In this document: in pieces, positions 28,934 to 37,963 of the stretch
How positions within the stretch are numbered: position 1 is the first letter of the stretch
Layout of the letters: each line of letters opens with the position of its first letter
NCBI GenBank assembly: GCA_001464385.1
Contig: LNFB01000095.1
Coordinates: forward strand, 56,938 to 120,937
Length of the DNA: 64,000 nt
From: Deltaproteobacteria bacterium Ga0077550
GTDB lineage: Bacteria > Myxococcota_A > Polyangia > Nannocystales > Nannocystaceae
Direction of reading: 5' to 3'
Translations under genes and position numbers: made by a program
Notes under the pieces: model-generated
What the model was told of the DNA's origin: nothing
Databases searched by the model: none
The model's input: only the letters and a program-made list of their open reading frames with translations

Positions 28934-30558
28934 GGGGCGGCCCCCCGGCGGCGCCGCAGGCCCGCGAGCGCCGCTGCGCCCGCGACGAACGCCAGCCCGC
29001 CCACGGCGAACCACCGCAGCAACCAGCCACCGCGCGCGAACACGGTCGGCGCGCTCGCGGTGTCGCGGACCAGCGCGACGTCGGCGACGAGGAACTCGGG
29101 CTCGATCACCGGCCCGCCGCGCCTCGGGTCGCGCACGGGCAGCGCGGCCACCAGGCGACCCGCGTGGTCGACGACGCTGGCCGGGCCCGCGGCGACGCTG
29201 CGGACCATGGGGATGCGGTGCTCGACCGACCGGAACTGCGCCAGCGCCAGGTGCTCCCACGGCTCGGCGGTGTCCCCGAACCACGTGTCGATGGTGACGT
29301 TCACGAAGACCTCGATGCCGCCCGGCTGCGCCGCGACCTCGCGGGCGAACTCGACGAAGATGTCCTCGTAGCACACCACCGGCCCGAGGTGGATCGGCAC
29401 GTCGTCCCCCCGCGGCACGAGCTCGAAGCGCGCCGGATCGTCCCCGGCGTTGTTGTGCGAGACCGCGGGGACCAGCCCGAGCACCCAGTCGGGATCGAGC
29501 ACGGGGACGTACTCGCCGAAGGGGACCAGGATCACCTTGTCGAACGCGCCGGCGATCGTCCCGTCGCCGGCCATCGCGTACACGGTGTTGTACTCGTAGC
29601 GCCCGTCGGGCTCGATGCTCGCGGCGCCGAAGATCGTCGGCGCGTCGTGGAGCCGCTGCACGCGGCGGTACGACTCGTCGAAGTCGTGTCGGAACGGTCG
29701 CGTGGTGCGAAACGGGAACGCGCCCGCCTCGGGCCACACGATCACCTGGGCGCCGTCGTCCTGGGCGCGGCGCGACATCACCCACAGCCGCGCCATCTTG
29801 TCCGGCGGATCTGCGGCCATGAGCGCGGTGTTCGGCTGCACGATGCCGAACCGCACCACCCGCGCCCCCGCGGCCGCGGCGTCGAGCGTCGCGATGCGCC
29901 ACTGCCCGAGCCCGTAGGACACGATCGGGATCGAGAGGGCGATCGCGGCGAGGCCGACGCGGGCGCGGAGGTTCGACGCGACCATCGCCCGCGCGAGCGC
30001 GACGCCGCAGAGCACGATCTGCGCCTCGACCAGGGGCACACCGCCGAGCTCGGCCGCCTGCATCCACGCCGGCACGTCGGCGATCCCGATCATCGGCGTG
30101 TAGGGGAACAGCGCCGGCCACGGCGTCGACACGCCGATCCACGCGATCGCCGGCCACAGCCACGCCATCGCGCCCCGCGTCGGCGCGGCCCGCATCGCGA
30201 CGGCCCACAGCCCGAACGGCAGCGCGGTCCAGGCCGAGAACAGCGCGAGCCCCAGCCACGCCACCGGCGCGGGCAGGCCCGCGAAGCGCTCGAGCATCTC
30301 GCCGATCCACGGGAAGCCGACGAGCCCGATGCCGAGCCCGCCCAGCCAGCCGGCGAGGAAGCGGCGCGGCCACCGACGCTCGCGAAGCGCATGCATCGAC
30401 CAACACAGCGGCGCGAAGCCCAGCCAGATCGCGAGCGGGAGCCCGTTCGGCGGCGCGCCGATCGCCAGAGCCACGCCACCGAGACCGGCGACGCAGAGCG
30501 GCACGAGATCGACGCGGCGCCGCGGATCTGGGCTACGCGGTTCTGGGCTAGAGGCCAC
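28930..30558 (-). CDS. lnt: Apolipoprotein N-acyltransferase
   Basis: 542 aa. About seven transmembrane helices (residues 15-220 plus one near the C-terminus) surround a periplasmic nitrilase-type domain. The catalytic triad is visible: Glu in 'VIVWPEAGAFPF', Lys in 'FDKVILVPFGEYVP' and Cys in 'VVCYEDIF'. Lnt adds the third acyl chain to lipoproteins at the inner membrane, fitting a window rich in lipoproteins. Its start overlaps the end of the upstream cytochrome gene by 11 bp. Confidence 0.97.
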   Translation of the reverse strand: MASSPEPRSPDPRRRVDLVPLCVAGLGGVALAIGAPPNGLPLAIWLGFAPLCWSMHALRERRWPRRFLAGWLGGLGIGLVGFPWIGEMLERFAGLPAPVAWLGLALFSAWTALPFGLWAVAMRAAPTRGAMAWLWPAIAWIGVSTPWPALFPYTPMIGIADVPAWMQAAELGGVPLVEAQIVLCGVALARAMVASNLRARVGLAAIALSIPIVSYGLGQWRIATLDAAAAGARVVRFGIVQPNTALMAADPPDKMARLWVMSRRAQDDGAQVIVWPEAGAFPFRTTRPFRHDFDESYRRVQRLHDAPTIFGAASIEPDGRYEYNTVYAMAGDGTIAGAFDKVILVPFGEYVPVLDPDWVLGLVPAVSHNNAGDDPARFELVPRGDDVPIHLGPVVCYEDIFVEFAREVAAQPGGIEVFVNVTIDTWFGDTAEPWEHLALAQFRSVEHRIPMVRSVAAGPASVVDHAGRLVAALPVRDPRRGGPVIEPEFLVADVALVRDTASAPTVFARGGWLLRWFAVGGLAFVAGAAALAGLRRRRGAAP

Positions 30559-30904
30559 GGATCAGCTCCACCAGTGCGGTGACGACCTCGGGCTTCGTGC
30601 GCAGGTCGGGGTTCGCGGCCATGTTGCGATCGAGGCCGACCGACATCCCGCCGTCGACGATCACCTGGGCGATGCGGGAGTCCTCGGTGTCGCGCTGCCA
30701 CGCACCGTCGCCGAAGTTGCGCGGCTTCACCGGCAGCAGCTTGGCGCCGGGGCCGTCGCCGCGGCCGTTCACGCCGTGGCACGACACGCAGCGCTCGGCC
30801 CAGATCTTCGCGGCCGCGGCGCGGGCGGCCTCGGGCGCCAACGGCGGATCGCCGCACGCCGCGACGGTCACGAGCATCAGCACCGCGATCGCCCGGTTCC
30901 TCAT
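30548..30904 (-). CDS. Monohaem c-type cytochrome lipoprotein
   Basis: 118 aa from ATG 30904, which overlaps the stop of the upstream glycosylase gene (ATGA). The signal peptide ends in 'VTVAAC' (lipidated Cys about 17). A single haem site is present, 'CVSCH' (about 39-43), with 'GRGDGPGAKLL' after it and candidate Met axial ligands in 'GGMSVGL' and 'DRNMA'. It is a small class I cytochrome c in the periplasm. It lies between a DNA glycosylase and lnt, an arrangement I cannot explain by function. Confidence 0.9.
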   Translation of the reverse strand: MRNRAIAVLMLVTVAACGDPPLAPEAARAAAAKIWAERCVSCHGVNGRGDGPGAKLLPVKPRNFGDGAWQRDTEDSRIAQVIVDGGMSVGLDRNMAANPDLRTKPEVVTALVELIRGL

Positions 30905-31797
30905 GACCGCCGCTCCTCGAGCTCCTCCAGCGTCCGCGGCCAGTCGTCGCCGAGCAGCCGCGACAGCGCCCGATCGGCGAGGCGTCGGCCGCCGGTCTGG
31001 CAGCGCGGGCAGTAGTTGGTCTCGCGATCGGCGTAGACGATCCGCTCGATCGCCGTCTGGCACACCGGGCACGGCAGGCGGAAGCGGCCGTGCACGGCCA
31101 TCTCGGGGCGGAAGGCGGTCACCTTGCCGGGGAAGCCCTCGCCGACCTCCGCGCGCAGGCGGTCGGTCCACGCCGTCAGCGTCGCGCGCATCGCCTCCCA
31201 CAGCCGCGCGAGCTCGGCGTCGTCGAGCTTGGTGCTGAGCGTCACGGGCGACAGTCGGGCGGCGTGGAGGATCTCGTCGGAGTACGCGTTGCCGATACCG
31301 CTCACCAGCCGCTGATCGGTCAGCGATCGCTTGAGCGTGTGGTTCTCGCGGCGCATCGCGTCGCGGAACTCGTCGAGCGTGCACGCCAGCGGCTCGATGC
31401 CGGCCGGACGGAACCCCTCGCGCGCAGCAAGACCGTCGACGATGTGCAGCGACGCGCGCTTCTTCGGGCCGATCTCGATCACGTGCAGCGCCGCATGGTC
31501 GAAGCGCAGGCTCGCGTGCAGCAGCTTGGCCCCCGGCGGCTTGCCCTTCTCGTCCCACACCAGACGCCCCAGCTTCATCAGGTGGACGACGAGGTGGAGG
31601 TCGCCGTCGAGCGCCAGCGCGATGCGCTTGCCGAGCCGCTCGACGCCCGTCACCGTGCGCCCGGCGACACCCGTCCACGGCGGCGTCACGGTGCGCAAGA
31701 AGAACGGGTTGCCCAGACGCAGCTGCACCACCGTCTTGCCGACGACGCGGGGTCGCAGGCACTCGACGTAGACGGTGATGTCGGGCAGCTCGGGCAA
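30901..31797 (-). CDS. Fpg/Nei-family DNA glycosylase, TTG start
   Basis: 298 aa. Family members need Pro directly after the initiator Met, because that Pro is the catalytic nucleophile. In this frame 'PELPDITVYVE' is preceded by a TTG codon (31797), so TTG must be the start, although an ATG lies 14 codons upstream. Glu follows the Pro, the beta-strand lysine is in 'ERLGKRIALAL', the H2TH region contains 'LVSGIGNAYSDEILH', and the C-terminal zinc finger has 'CPVC' and 'CPRC' 21 residues later. It excises oxidised bases from DNA. Which of Fpg or Nei activity it has cannot be decided here. Confidence 0.92.
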   Translation of the reverse strand: MPELPDITVYVECLRPRVVGKTVVQLRLGNPFFLRTVTPPWTGVAGRTVTGVERLGKRIALALDGDLHLVVHLMKLGRLVWDEKGKPPGAKLLHASLRFDHAALHVIEIGPKKRASLHIVDGLAAREGFRPAGIEPLACTLDEFRDAMRRENHTLKRSLTDQRLVSGIGNAYSDEILHAARLSPVTLSTKLDDAELARLWEAMRATLTAWTDRLRAEVGEGFPGKVTAFRPEMAVHGRFRLPCPVCQTAIERIVYADRETNYCPRCQTGGRRLADRALSRLLGDDWPRTLEELEERRS

Positions 31798-31813
31798 GGG
31801 CGGGTCCCGTGAC

Positions 31814-31851
31814 GCGGGTGACCCGCGCGTGGGCCCCACGTGTGGGGGCCC
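31814..31851 (-). repeat. Two adjacent hairpins between gspN and the DNA glycosylase gene
   Basis: GGGCCCCAC (31831-31839) pairs with GTGGGGGCCC (31842-31851) with one bulge, and GCGGGT-g-ACCCGC (31814-31826) is a perfect palindrome. They fill the 63 bp between the gspN stop and the TTG start. No T-tract follows, so this may be an attenuator or Rho-dependent pause more than a standard terminator. Confidence 0.55.
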
Positions 31852-31860
31852 AAGGGGAGC

Positions 31861-33354
31861 CTACTGCTGCGGCTCCCCGATGGGTCCGCCCGATCCGCCG
31901 AAGTTGCCGTCGGGCGGGAGGATCGTCGGGACCTCCTCGCCCTCGGGCGGCGCGGGCTCCGGCGTGGGCTCGGGCTCGGGCACCGGCTCGGCGGGCGCGG
32001 GCTCCACCGGGGGCTCCGCGGCCGGCGGCGGATCGACCGGCGGTGGCTCGGTCGGCACCGCCGAGGTCGGCGGGAGGTTCTGCACATCGACGCCGTTGGG
32101 CGCCGGCGTCGTTGGCATCGGCGGCGTCGGCATCGCGCCCGTCGAACCGGGCGCCGTCGGCATCGTGGGCGTGGGCGCGTTGGGATCGGCCGGCGTCGGA
32201 CCGCCCGGCAGCGACGGCCGCGCCTCGAAGCCCGAGCCCGAGTCGGACTCCGCCGGCTTGGCGCCGCGCTCCTTCGCCTTGCGCTTCTCGTCCTTCGCCC
32301 GTTGCTTGGCCCGCTTCTCGGCCCGCGACTCCGTCGCGCTCTTCGACTTGATGCCCTTGAACTTGGGGTTGCCCAGGGGCCCCGAGAGCACGTAGCCGAG
32401 GCCCTGCTCCGGCGGATCGAGCCGCGACTTGGCGTCGGCGCCCTGGAACACCAGGCGGAGCTTCTCGCTGCGATCCTGCAACGACTTGGTCAGGTTGAGC
32501 TTCAGCGTCAGGTCGAGCCGCGACTTCGGGAACGGGTCCTTCAGATCGATCTCGCCCTCGACGGACACCTCGACGTCGTCGCTCTTGGTCTCCATCGGGC
32601 CCTCGGTCTTGGCCGTGCCCTTCTCGACGGTCATCTTGCCGACGAACGTACCGAGATCGATCTGTGGGATGACCGTGCCGTCCTTCAGGCCCTTGCTCCC
32701 GGGGATGTAGAGCTTCTCCTCGCCGTCGCCGATGCTGCACGCCGCGCAGGTCATCTCGATCGTCCCGTTGGCCTTGGCGAACTTGTTGCCCGGCATCTCG
32801 AGGTCGACCTTGAGCGCGAACAGGCCCATCAGGGGGACGTTGAGGGCCTGGCGGGCCTTCGGCACGTCGTACAGCGGAAGATCCGCGACCTCGATCTTCA
32901 CGGCGGAGGACGACGAGTCGCGCTCGTAGTGGGCGGTGATGGTGCCCTCGGATCGGCGCACCTCGACGTCGACGTCGATGTTGCCGATCAGCAGCGACAG
33001 GAACGAGACGTCGATCTCGACCTCGTCGATGAGGAACTTGCTCGGGATGGTATCGGGCCGCGACGGCGCGAACGTCCACGTGACCTCCTCGAGCGTGATG
33101 TCACCCAGGAGGTTCACCGAGACGTCCTTGACGTCGACGATGTAGCCGGCCTTGCGGGCCTCGTGGCCGATGCGCCACGCGATGGCGCGGGTCGGCAGGC
33201 ACAGCCACGCGAAGACGAGGAAGAAGGCGAACGAGATCGCCCCCCACAGCGCCATCGACCGCAGGCGACGCAGCAGGCTCGGACCGCCGGTGCCCTCGGT
33301 CGGCACCTGACCGCGCATGATCGAGAGGTTGGGGAGCTTCACGGCGAACTTCAT
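31861..33354 (-). CDS. gspN: Type II secretion protein GspN
   Basis: 497 aa from ATG 33354, overlapping the gspM stop (ATGA). A cytoplasmic tail, one transmembrane helix (about 36-56 'ALWGAISFAFFLVFAWLCLP') and a periplasmic beta-rich region follow the GspN pattern ('VEVSVEGEIDLKD', 'LVFQGADA'). A charged helix (about 320-350) and a long Pro/Ala/Glu/Thr tail (about 360-497) extend it to roughly twice the usual length. GspN is an accessory inner-membrane subunit. The Pro-rich tail could cross the periplasm. Confidence 0.8.
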   Translation of the reverse strand: MKFAVKLPNLSIMRGQVPTEGTGGPSLLRRLRSMALWGAISFAFFLVFAWLCLPTRAIAWRIGHEARKAGYIVDVKDVSVNLLGDITLEEVTWTFAPSRPDTIPSKFLIDEVEIDVSFLSLLIGNIDVDVEVRRSEGTITAHYERDSSSSAVKIEVADLPLYDVPKARQALNVPLMGLFALKVDLEMPGNKFAKANGTIEMTCAACSIGDGEEKLYIPGSKGLKDGTVIPQIDLGTFVGKMTVEKGTAKTEGPMETKSDDVEVSVEGEIDLKDPFPKSRLDLTLKLNLTKSLQDRSEKLRLVFQGADAKSRLDPPEQGLGYVLSGPLGNPKFKGIKSKSATESRAEKRAKQRAKDEKRKAKERGAKPAESDSGSGFEARPSLPGGPTPADPNAPTPTMPTAPGSTGAMPTPPMPTTPAPNGVDVQNLPPTSAVPTEPPPVDPPPAAEPPVEPAPAEPVPEPEPTPEPAPPEGEEVPTILPPDGNFGGSGGPIGEPQQ

Positions 33355-33938
33355 GGCTTCTCCTCCACCTCGGCGTCGCCGGTCGCGGCGCCGCCCTCGC
33401 GCTTGAACGTCACCAGTGTGATGTCCGCGTTGAGCCGATCCTCGGCGTTCGACAGCGAGCGGACGACCAGGTTCTCGGTGCTGATGTACTGCCCGGGCCG
33501 ACTCTCGAGGAAGGTCAGCAGCTTGGTCAGGTTCTCGAGCGTGATGTCCTTCGCGTCGAACTTGTACGCGCACTTGGTGAGGCCACCGCCGATGTCGACC
33601 GATGCCTGCTCCTCTTCGTTGGTCGGGCTGAAGCCCTCGACCGCGAGGCGGGCCTCGTCGAGCAGCGACGCGAACTGGGCGCACTCGGTGGAGATGGCGG
33701 CCTCACGGGCCTTCTTCTGCTCGAGCTTGGCCTTGTAGACGGCGCCGCGCGTGTGCACGTCGTCGAGGGCGAACCGGTACTTCTCGATCTCCTTCTCGGT
33801 CTCCCGCAGCGCGTTGCCGCGGAAGTACAGCAACACCAGCGTGCCCATCACGAAGAACACGATGACGAGCACGAGGATGTACACGCGCTCGCGCGGGCTG
33901 AGGCCCGCCCAGAATCCCGCTCCGCCTGCGGCTGCCAT
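33351..33938 (-). CDS. gspM: Type II secretion protein GspM
   Basis: 195 aa. A short cytoplasmic segment with 'LSPRERVYILVLVIVFFVMG', a single transmembrane helix (about 20-40), a coiled-coil region and a ferredoxin-like periplasmic domain ('LENLTKLLTFLESRP', 'ISTENLVVRSL') match GspM in the family order. It anchors GspL and the cytoplasmic ATPase. It starts 3 bp after the gspL stop. Confidence 0.87.
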   Translation of the reverse strand: MAAAGGAGFWAGLSPRERVYILVLVIVFFVMGTLVLLYFRGNALRETEKEIEKYRFALDDVHTRGAVYKAKLEQKKAREAAISTECAQFASLLDEARLAVEGFSPTNEEEQASVDIGGGLTKCAYKFDAKDITLENLTKLLTFLESRPGQYISTENLVVRSLSNAEDRLNADITLVTFKREGGAATGDAEVEEKP

Positions 33939-33941
33939 GAC

Positions 33942-35894
33942 TCAAGCCCCTCCCCCGTCGGTTCCCACCGGCTCTTCGACCGGTCGGCCCGGCGTCACCA
34001 CACCCGCGTTCGGATCCCTCGCGCCGAGCCCAGCCGCACCACCGGCGCTGCTGCCCTCGCCGTCGCCGGACCCCGAGCTGTCGCCGTCGCCGTCGCCGTC
34101 GCCGTCACCCGAGCCGAGCGAGCTGGCGTAGTAGCAGTTGTTGTCCATCGTCATGTCGAACTGCTTGCGGTCGGTGCCGCGCACCTTGCTCTTCTCGATG
34201 TTCGACAGGCACGCGATGTCGCGCAGGCGGTAGGCGAGGCGATCCTGCGCGGAGGCCCGCACCGCGTCGACCTTGAGCTCGATCTTCCGCTCGCGGATGT
34301 CGATCAGGGTGAACAGGACCTCGTCGGAGATCACCACGCCCGCATCGTTCTTGACCGGCTCGGCCACCACGGGCGCCGCGGGAGGTGGGACCACCGGGGC
34401 CTCGCCACCCTCGACGACGGGTCCCTCCTCGGCGGCCGGATCGGCGCCGCCCGGCGGGAGGATCGGCGTCTTGCCGAGGTCGCTCGGCGTCGCGGCCTGG
34501 GCGAGCAGCGCCAGCACCTCGAGGGCGCCGCGCTGCGCGATGAGGCTGGTGATGTCCTGGCTCTCCGAGCTGTCGAGCGTCGCGTCGACGTCGGCGAGCG
34601 CGACGGGCTGACCGAGGACCTTCTTCGTCGCCTCCTCGAGCTCGGCGGCGTAGGCGTCGCGCTCGGCGTCGAGGGCCTTCACGCGGATGATGGTGTCGAT
34701 CGCCCCGAACGCCATGACCGCGATCCCGATCGCCGCCAGGGACCCGATGCGCTCCTGCACCCACGTCGAGTCGTTCTGACCGACGGTGTCGTCGTGCAGC
34801 TGGACGAGCGGACGGCGGGCGGCCCCGAACGCGGCCCCGAGCGCCGCGGCGAACGTCGCGACGTCGCGCCCCTCTGCGCCGCGGATCGCCAGCGAGGACT
34901 TGAGCTTGCCCAGGCCGCACGGCAGGCCGGTCTGCTCGGTGAGGTAGCCGGCGAGACCCCCGAGGTGCGCCGCGCCGCCGGTGAGGACGATCCGGGCGAC
35001 CTCGTAGCGATGCGTCGTGCGCAGCCACATCCGGGTGTGCTCGATCTCGCGGACGATGGGCTCGATCGCCTGCGCGATCACGGCGCCCGCGCCGAGCTGA
35101 TCGGCGGACAGCGAGGCCTGACCGCGGTGCGGCACGAACGCATCGCGGCGCTTGGCCTCCTCGGCCGCCGCCGCGTCGAGGCTGTACGCGCGGGCGATGG
35201 CCGACGTCACGTGCCGACCCGCGCGGCGGATCGACCGCGCCGCGACCGGCCCCTTGGCGCCGATGGCCACCAGCTCGGTGCTGCCGTGCCCGAGGTCCAG
35301 CACGAGCGACACGGGCGTCATCCCCTGCTCGGCCATCGCCGGCGTGACCGGCCCGAGCTCCGGGTCGACCACCTGCGCCATCGCCATCGCGCCCGAGGTC
35401 ACGACCTCGAGCTTGGAGCCGGCGCGCTTGAAGATCGTCGAGAGCTGCTCGACCCGATCACGCTTGGTCGCGACCATCAGCGCGCGGCCGCCCTGCGGCG
35501 CGGGCACCACCACGTGCCCGTGGGCGAGCTGCTCGAGCGGGTACGGGAACTGGCCGTCCGCCTCGAACGCGATCGTCTGCGCGATGCGACGCGGCTCGGC
35601 GAAGGGGAACGACAGCAGGCGGTACGACATCGTGGACGCCGGCAGGGCCACACCCACGGTCTCGGAGAGCAGGCCCCGGGCGCGCATCGCCACCAGCGCG
35701 GCCTGCAGCGCGGGCAGGTAGGCGTCCGACCCGTCGCCGTCCTCGTGGCCCGCCGCGGCCGCGGGCGCGGGGGTCGGCGCAGCCACGGGGGCGTCGAACA
35801 GATCGACGAGCTGGACGCCGCGGAAGCCCGCCGTCATCACGGCGATCTTCACCTGCTGCGATCCGAGATCGATGCCGACGTACTTCTGTGCCAT
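33942..35894 (-). CDS. gspL: Type II secretion protein GspL (PilM-like actin fold)
   Basis: 650 aa. The cytoplasmic domain is an actin-like ATPase fold closer to PilM than to short GspL: 'YVGIDLGSQQVKIAV' (phosphate 1), 'SLVLDLGHGSTELVA' (phosphate 2) and 'IVLTGGAAHLGGL' (adenosine). One transmembrane helix lies near 385-405. The periplasmic region has a Pro-rich linker, a ferredoxin-like fold ('VLFTLIDIRERKIELKVDAVRAS') and a Gly/Asp/Ser repeat tail. It links the GspE ATPase to the inner-membrane platform. The retained nucleotide motifs are unusual for GspL proteins. Confidence 0.88.
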   Translation of the reverse strand: MAQKYVGIDLGSQQVKIAVMTAGFRGVQLVDLFDAPVAAPTPAPAAAAGHEDGDGSDAYLPALQAALVAMRARGLLSETVGVALPASTMSYRLLSFPFAEPRRIAQTIAFEADGQFPYPLEQLAHGHVVVPAPQGGRALMVATKRDRVEQLSTIFKRAGSKLEVVTSGAMAMAQVVDPELGPVTPAMAEQGMTPVSLVLDLGHGSTELVAIGAKGPVAARSIRRAGRHVTSAIARAYSLDAAAAEEAKRRDAFVPHRGQASLSADQLGAGAVIAQAIEPIVREIEHTRMWLRTTHRYEVARIVLTGGAAHLGGLAGYLTEQTGLPCGLGKLKSSLAIRGAEGRDVATFAAALGAAFGAARRPLVQLHDDTVGQNDSTWVQERIGSLAAIGIAVMAFGAIDTIIRVKALDAERDAYAAELEEATKKVLGQPVALADVDATLDSSESQDITSLIAQRGALEVLALLAQAATPSDLGKTPILPPGGADPAAEEGPVVEGGEAPVVPPPAAPVVAEPVKNDAGVVISDEVLFTLIDIRERKIELKVDAVRASAQDRLAYRLRDIACLSNIEKSKVRGTDRKQFDMTMDNNCYYASSLGSGDGDGDGDGDSSGSGDGEGSSAGGAAGLGARDPNAGVVTPGRPVEEPVGTDGGGA

Positions 35895-35915
35895 TACTTC
35901 CGCGCCATCTGGGGG

Positions 35916-37274
35916 TTAGTCCTCGCGCACGTGCATCCACGCGCCCTTGCCCTGGCTCTGCGAGCGGGCGTACTGCATGTCGTAGACGGCGATCAGCCGC
36001 TTGTTCACGGCGCCGACCGTCGTGATGAGCTCGACCCGGTAGATGCGCTCGGCGCTCACCGTCGCGACCTCCTGCAGGGCGCCGTAGTTGTCCTCTTCGT
36101 TCTTCGGCGGCTTGACCCGGACCTCGATGCCCTCGGGGATCCGCGGCAGCTGCTGCGACGCCGACGGATCCTGCCCGAGCATCATCATCGGGTTCACGAA
36201 CTCGTCGGGCGTCATCACCAGCTGCTTGAAGTCGTCGAGCTTCTCGAACAGGTTGAACTCGCGCATGTCGACGACGTAGTTCGCCAGCGGCATGGTCTTG
36301 AGCATGAAATTGTCGGCCTCGGTCTTCCACCGATCCGTCGCCGACACGGAGTGCCGGATGACCAGCGCGATCTGCTCGGCGCTGGCGAAGTTGAGGTTGA
36401 CCTTGCAGCCGCCGTAGACCGTGAGTTCCTGGCCGAACGCGGCCATCCAGTCGTCGTCGATGCCAGCGACGAGGTGGAGCTCCTCGATGCTGTCCAGTCG
36501 GGCGTTGCGCGGGATGTACGGGTCGAACAGCTCGCCGTAGCGGTCGTTCTCGGCCGCAGAGCCCGAGCGCAGCTTGATGATGTCGAAGCGGTTGCGGTCG
36601 TCGTCGACGTAGTCCGCGAGCGCCCGGATGATGTCGGTGCGCGTGTAATACTGCGCGTCCGACTTCTCCTCCTCGAAGAGCGGATCGTAGAGCGTCGGCG
36701 ACATCAACGCCTCGAGGGTCTCGACCACGCGCCCCGCGGCGTTGTCCTTCTCGCCGGCCTTGGCCTGCTTGGCCAGGCAGTTGACGTTGATCTTGCCGCT
36801 CTCGGCCGACACCCGGTACTCGAAGCTGCCGCCCTGCACCGCCAGCCCCGACAGCGCCGTGGTGTCGATGCCGACCAGATCGCCCAGGCCCTGCGCACCG
36901 TCGGTGGTGCCGAACACCGACATCAGGTACGGCGCCACCTGAGTGATGTCCATCGTGCCCATCATGTCGCGGAACTGCTTCTGGTTGAACACCAGCCGCT
37001 GGATCTCGAACAGCAGCAGCGACAGCTGCATCGCGCCGCGCTGGATGTTGCGCGCGGCGATCTCGTCGCGGACGTTCACGGCCGACTGCCAGTCGACGCG
37101 GGCCTGGTAGTTGAACGAGGCGGTGAACGGCGCGAGGATCGCCAGGCACGCGAGCACGAGCAGCACCGCGATGCCGCGGCCGCCGGCGACGGTGCGCGCG
37201 GGCACGCGGCGCGCGGGCCTGCGCGCGGTCGGGCTGGTCGCGGGACTCGGGGTCGGTTCGGGGAGCGTCGTCAT
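35916..37274 (-). CDS. gspK: Type II secretion minor pseudopilin GspK
   Basis: 452 aa from ATG 37274; a GTG at 37286 overlapping the gspJ stop (GTGA) would add four residues. The N-terminus has a cytoplasmic leader followed by 'RGIAVLLVLACLAIL', where processing after the Gly is expected. The large alpha domain insertion typical of GspK is present ('INVNCLAKQAK', 'DYVDDDRNRFD', 'PRNARLDSIEELHLVAGI', 'VNLNFASAEQIALVI'). GspK caps the pseudopilus tip with GspI and GspJ. Position 5 of the mature protein is Leu, not Glu, as is usual for GspK. Confidence 0.9.
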   Translation of the reverse strand: MTTLPEPTPSPATSPTARRPARRVPARTVAGGRGIAVLLVLACLAILAPFTASFNYQARVDWQSAVNVRDEIAARNIQRGAMQLSLLLFEIQRLVFNQKQFRDMMGTMDITQVAPYLMSVFGTTDGAQGLGDLVGIDTTALSGLAVQGGSFEYRVSAESGKINVNCLAKQAKAGEKDNAAGRVVETLEALMSPTLYDPLFEEEKSDAQYYTRTDIIRALADYVDDDRNRFDIIKLRSGSAAENDRYGELFDPYIPRNARLDSIEELHLVAGIDDDWMAAFGQELTVYGGCKVNLNFASAEQIALVIRHSVSATDRWKTEADNFMLKTMPLANYVVDMREFNLFEKLDDFKQLVMTPDEFVNPMMMLGQDPSASQQLPRIPEGIEVRVKPPKNEEDNYGALQEVATVSAERIYRVELITTVGAVNKRLIAVYDMQYARSQSQGKGAWMHVRED

Positions 37275-37282
37275 GTCGTGCG

Positions 37283-37963
37283 TCACTCCTTCCCCAGGTC
37301 GATCTTCTCTTGCATCGGCAGGGTCGCCTGCGCGACGAATTGCACCGAGTCGCCGTCGTCTCGCACGACCAGGCGGATCTTCACGCGCTGCGGGAGCCGG
37401 TCGGGCTGCATGTCGTTCCGGGTCGTCCGCCACTCGTCGAGCCACTCGCGCTGGCGGTCGTCCCAGTACTGGACGTCGAACTCCTCGACGTCCTCGATGA
37501 CGATGTACGCGGGGAAGTACTCGTCGAGCTGATCGGCCTTGTCGCCCGACAGACGCCGGCTCTCGCGCCGGAACAGGTGGGTGCGACGGGCGTCCTCGGG
37601 ATCCTTCTCGATGAAGTACTGGACCACCGACTGGTCGCTCTCGTTGGCGTCCTTGCGCATGCGCAGGTGCGAGAACGACGAGAACGTCAGATCGTCCTGC
37701 TTGCCGTTGTCCACCCCGTCGAGCAGCGTGTACTGCCGCGCGTCGTCGAGCGGACGATTGAACGACAGGTACGCCATGCCGAGCTCGGACTGCATGCGCG
37801 TGAGCCCGCCGCGGACGATCGCGTAGCGCATCTGCACCGACTCGGCGGCGGCCATGCCGTCGATGGTCCCGCGGAATCCGCTCCACACCGACGTCACGAT
37901 CATCGCCAGCACCGCGAGCGCGATGAGGACCTCGATCATCGTCATGCCGCGCTGGTGTCGCAT
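37283..37963 (-). CDS. gspJ: Type II secretion minor pseudopilin GspJ
   Basis: 226 aa from ATG 37963, which shares one base with the gspI stop. A short leader 'MRHQRG' ends at the prepilin cleavage site, followed by 'MTMIEVLIALAVLAMIV' with Glu5. 'YFIEKDPEDARRTHLFRRES' spacing and 'EEFDVQYWDDRQREWLDEW' match GspJ. It forms the tip complex with GspI and GspK. The gene lies in its usual place between gspI and gspK. Confidence 0.93.
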   Translation of the reverse strand: MRHQRGMTMIEVLIALAVLAMIVTSVWSGFRGTIDGMAAAESVQMRYAIVRGGLTRMQSELGMAYLSFNRPLDDARQYTLLDGVDNGKQDDLTFSSFSHLRMRKDANESDQSVVQYFIEKDPEDARRTHLFRRESRRLSGDKADQLDEYFPAYIVIEDVEEFDVQYWDDRQREWLDEWRTTRNDMQPDRLPQRVKIRLVVRDDGDSVQFVAQATLPMQEKIDLGKE

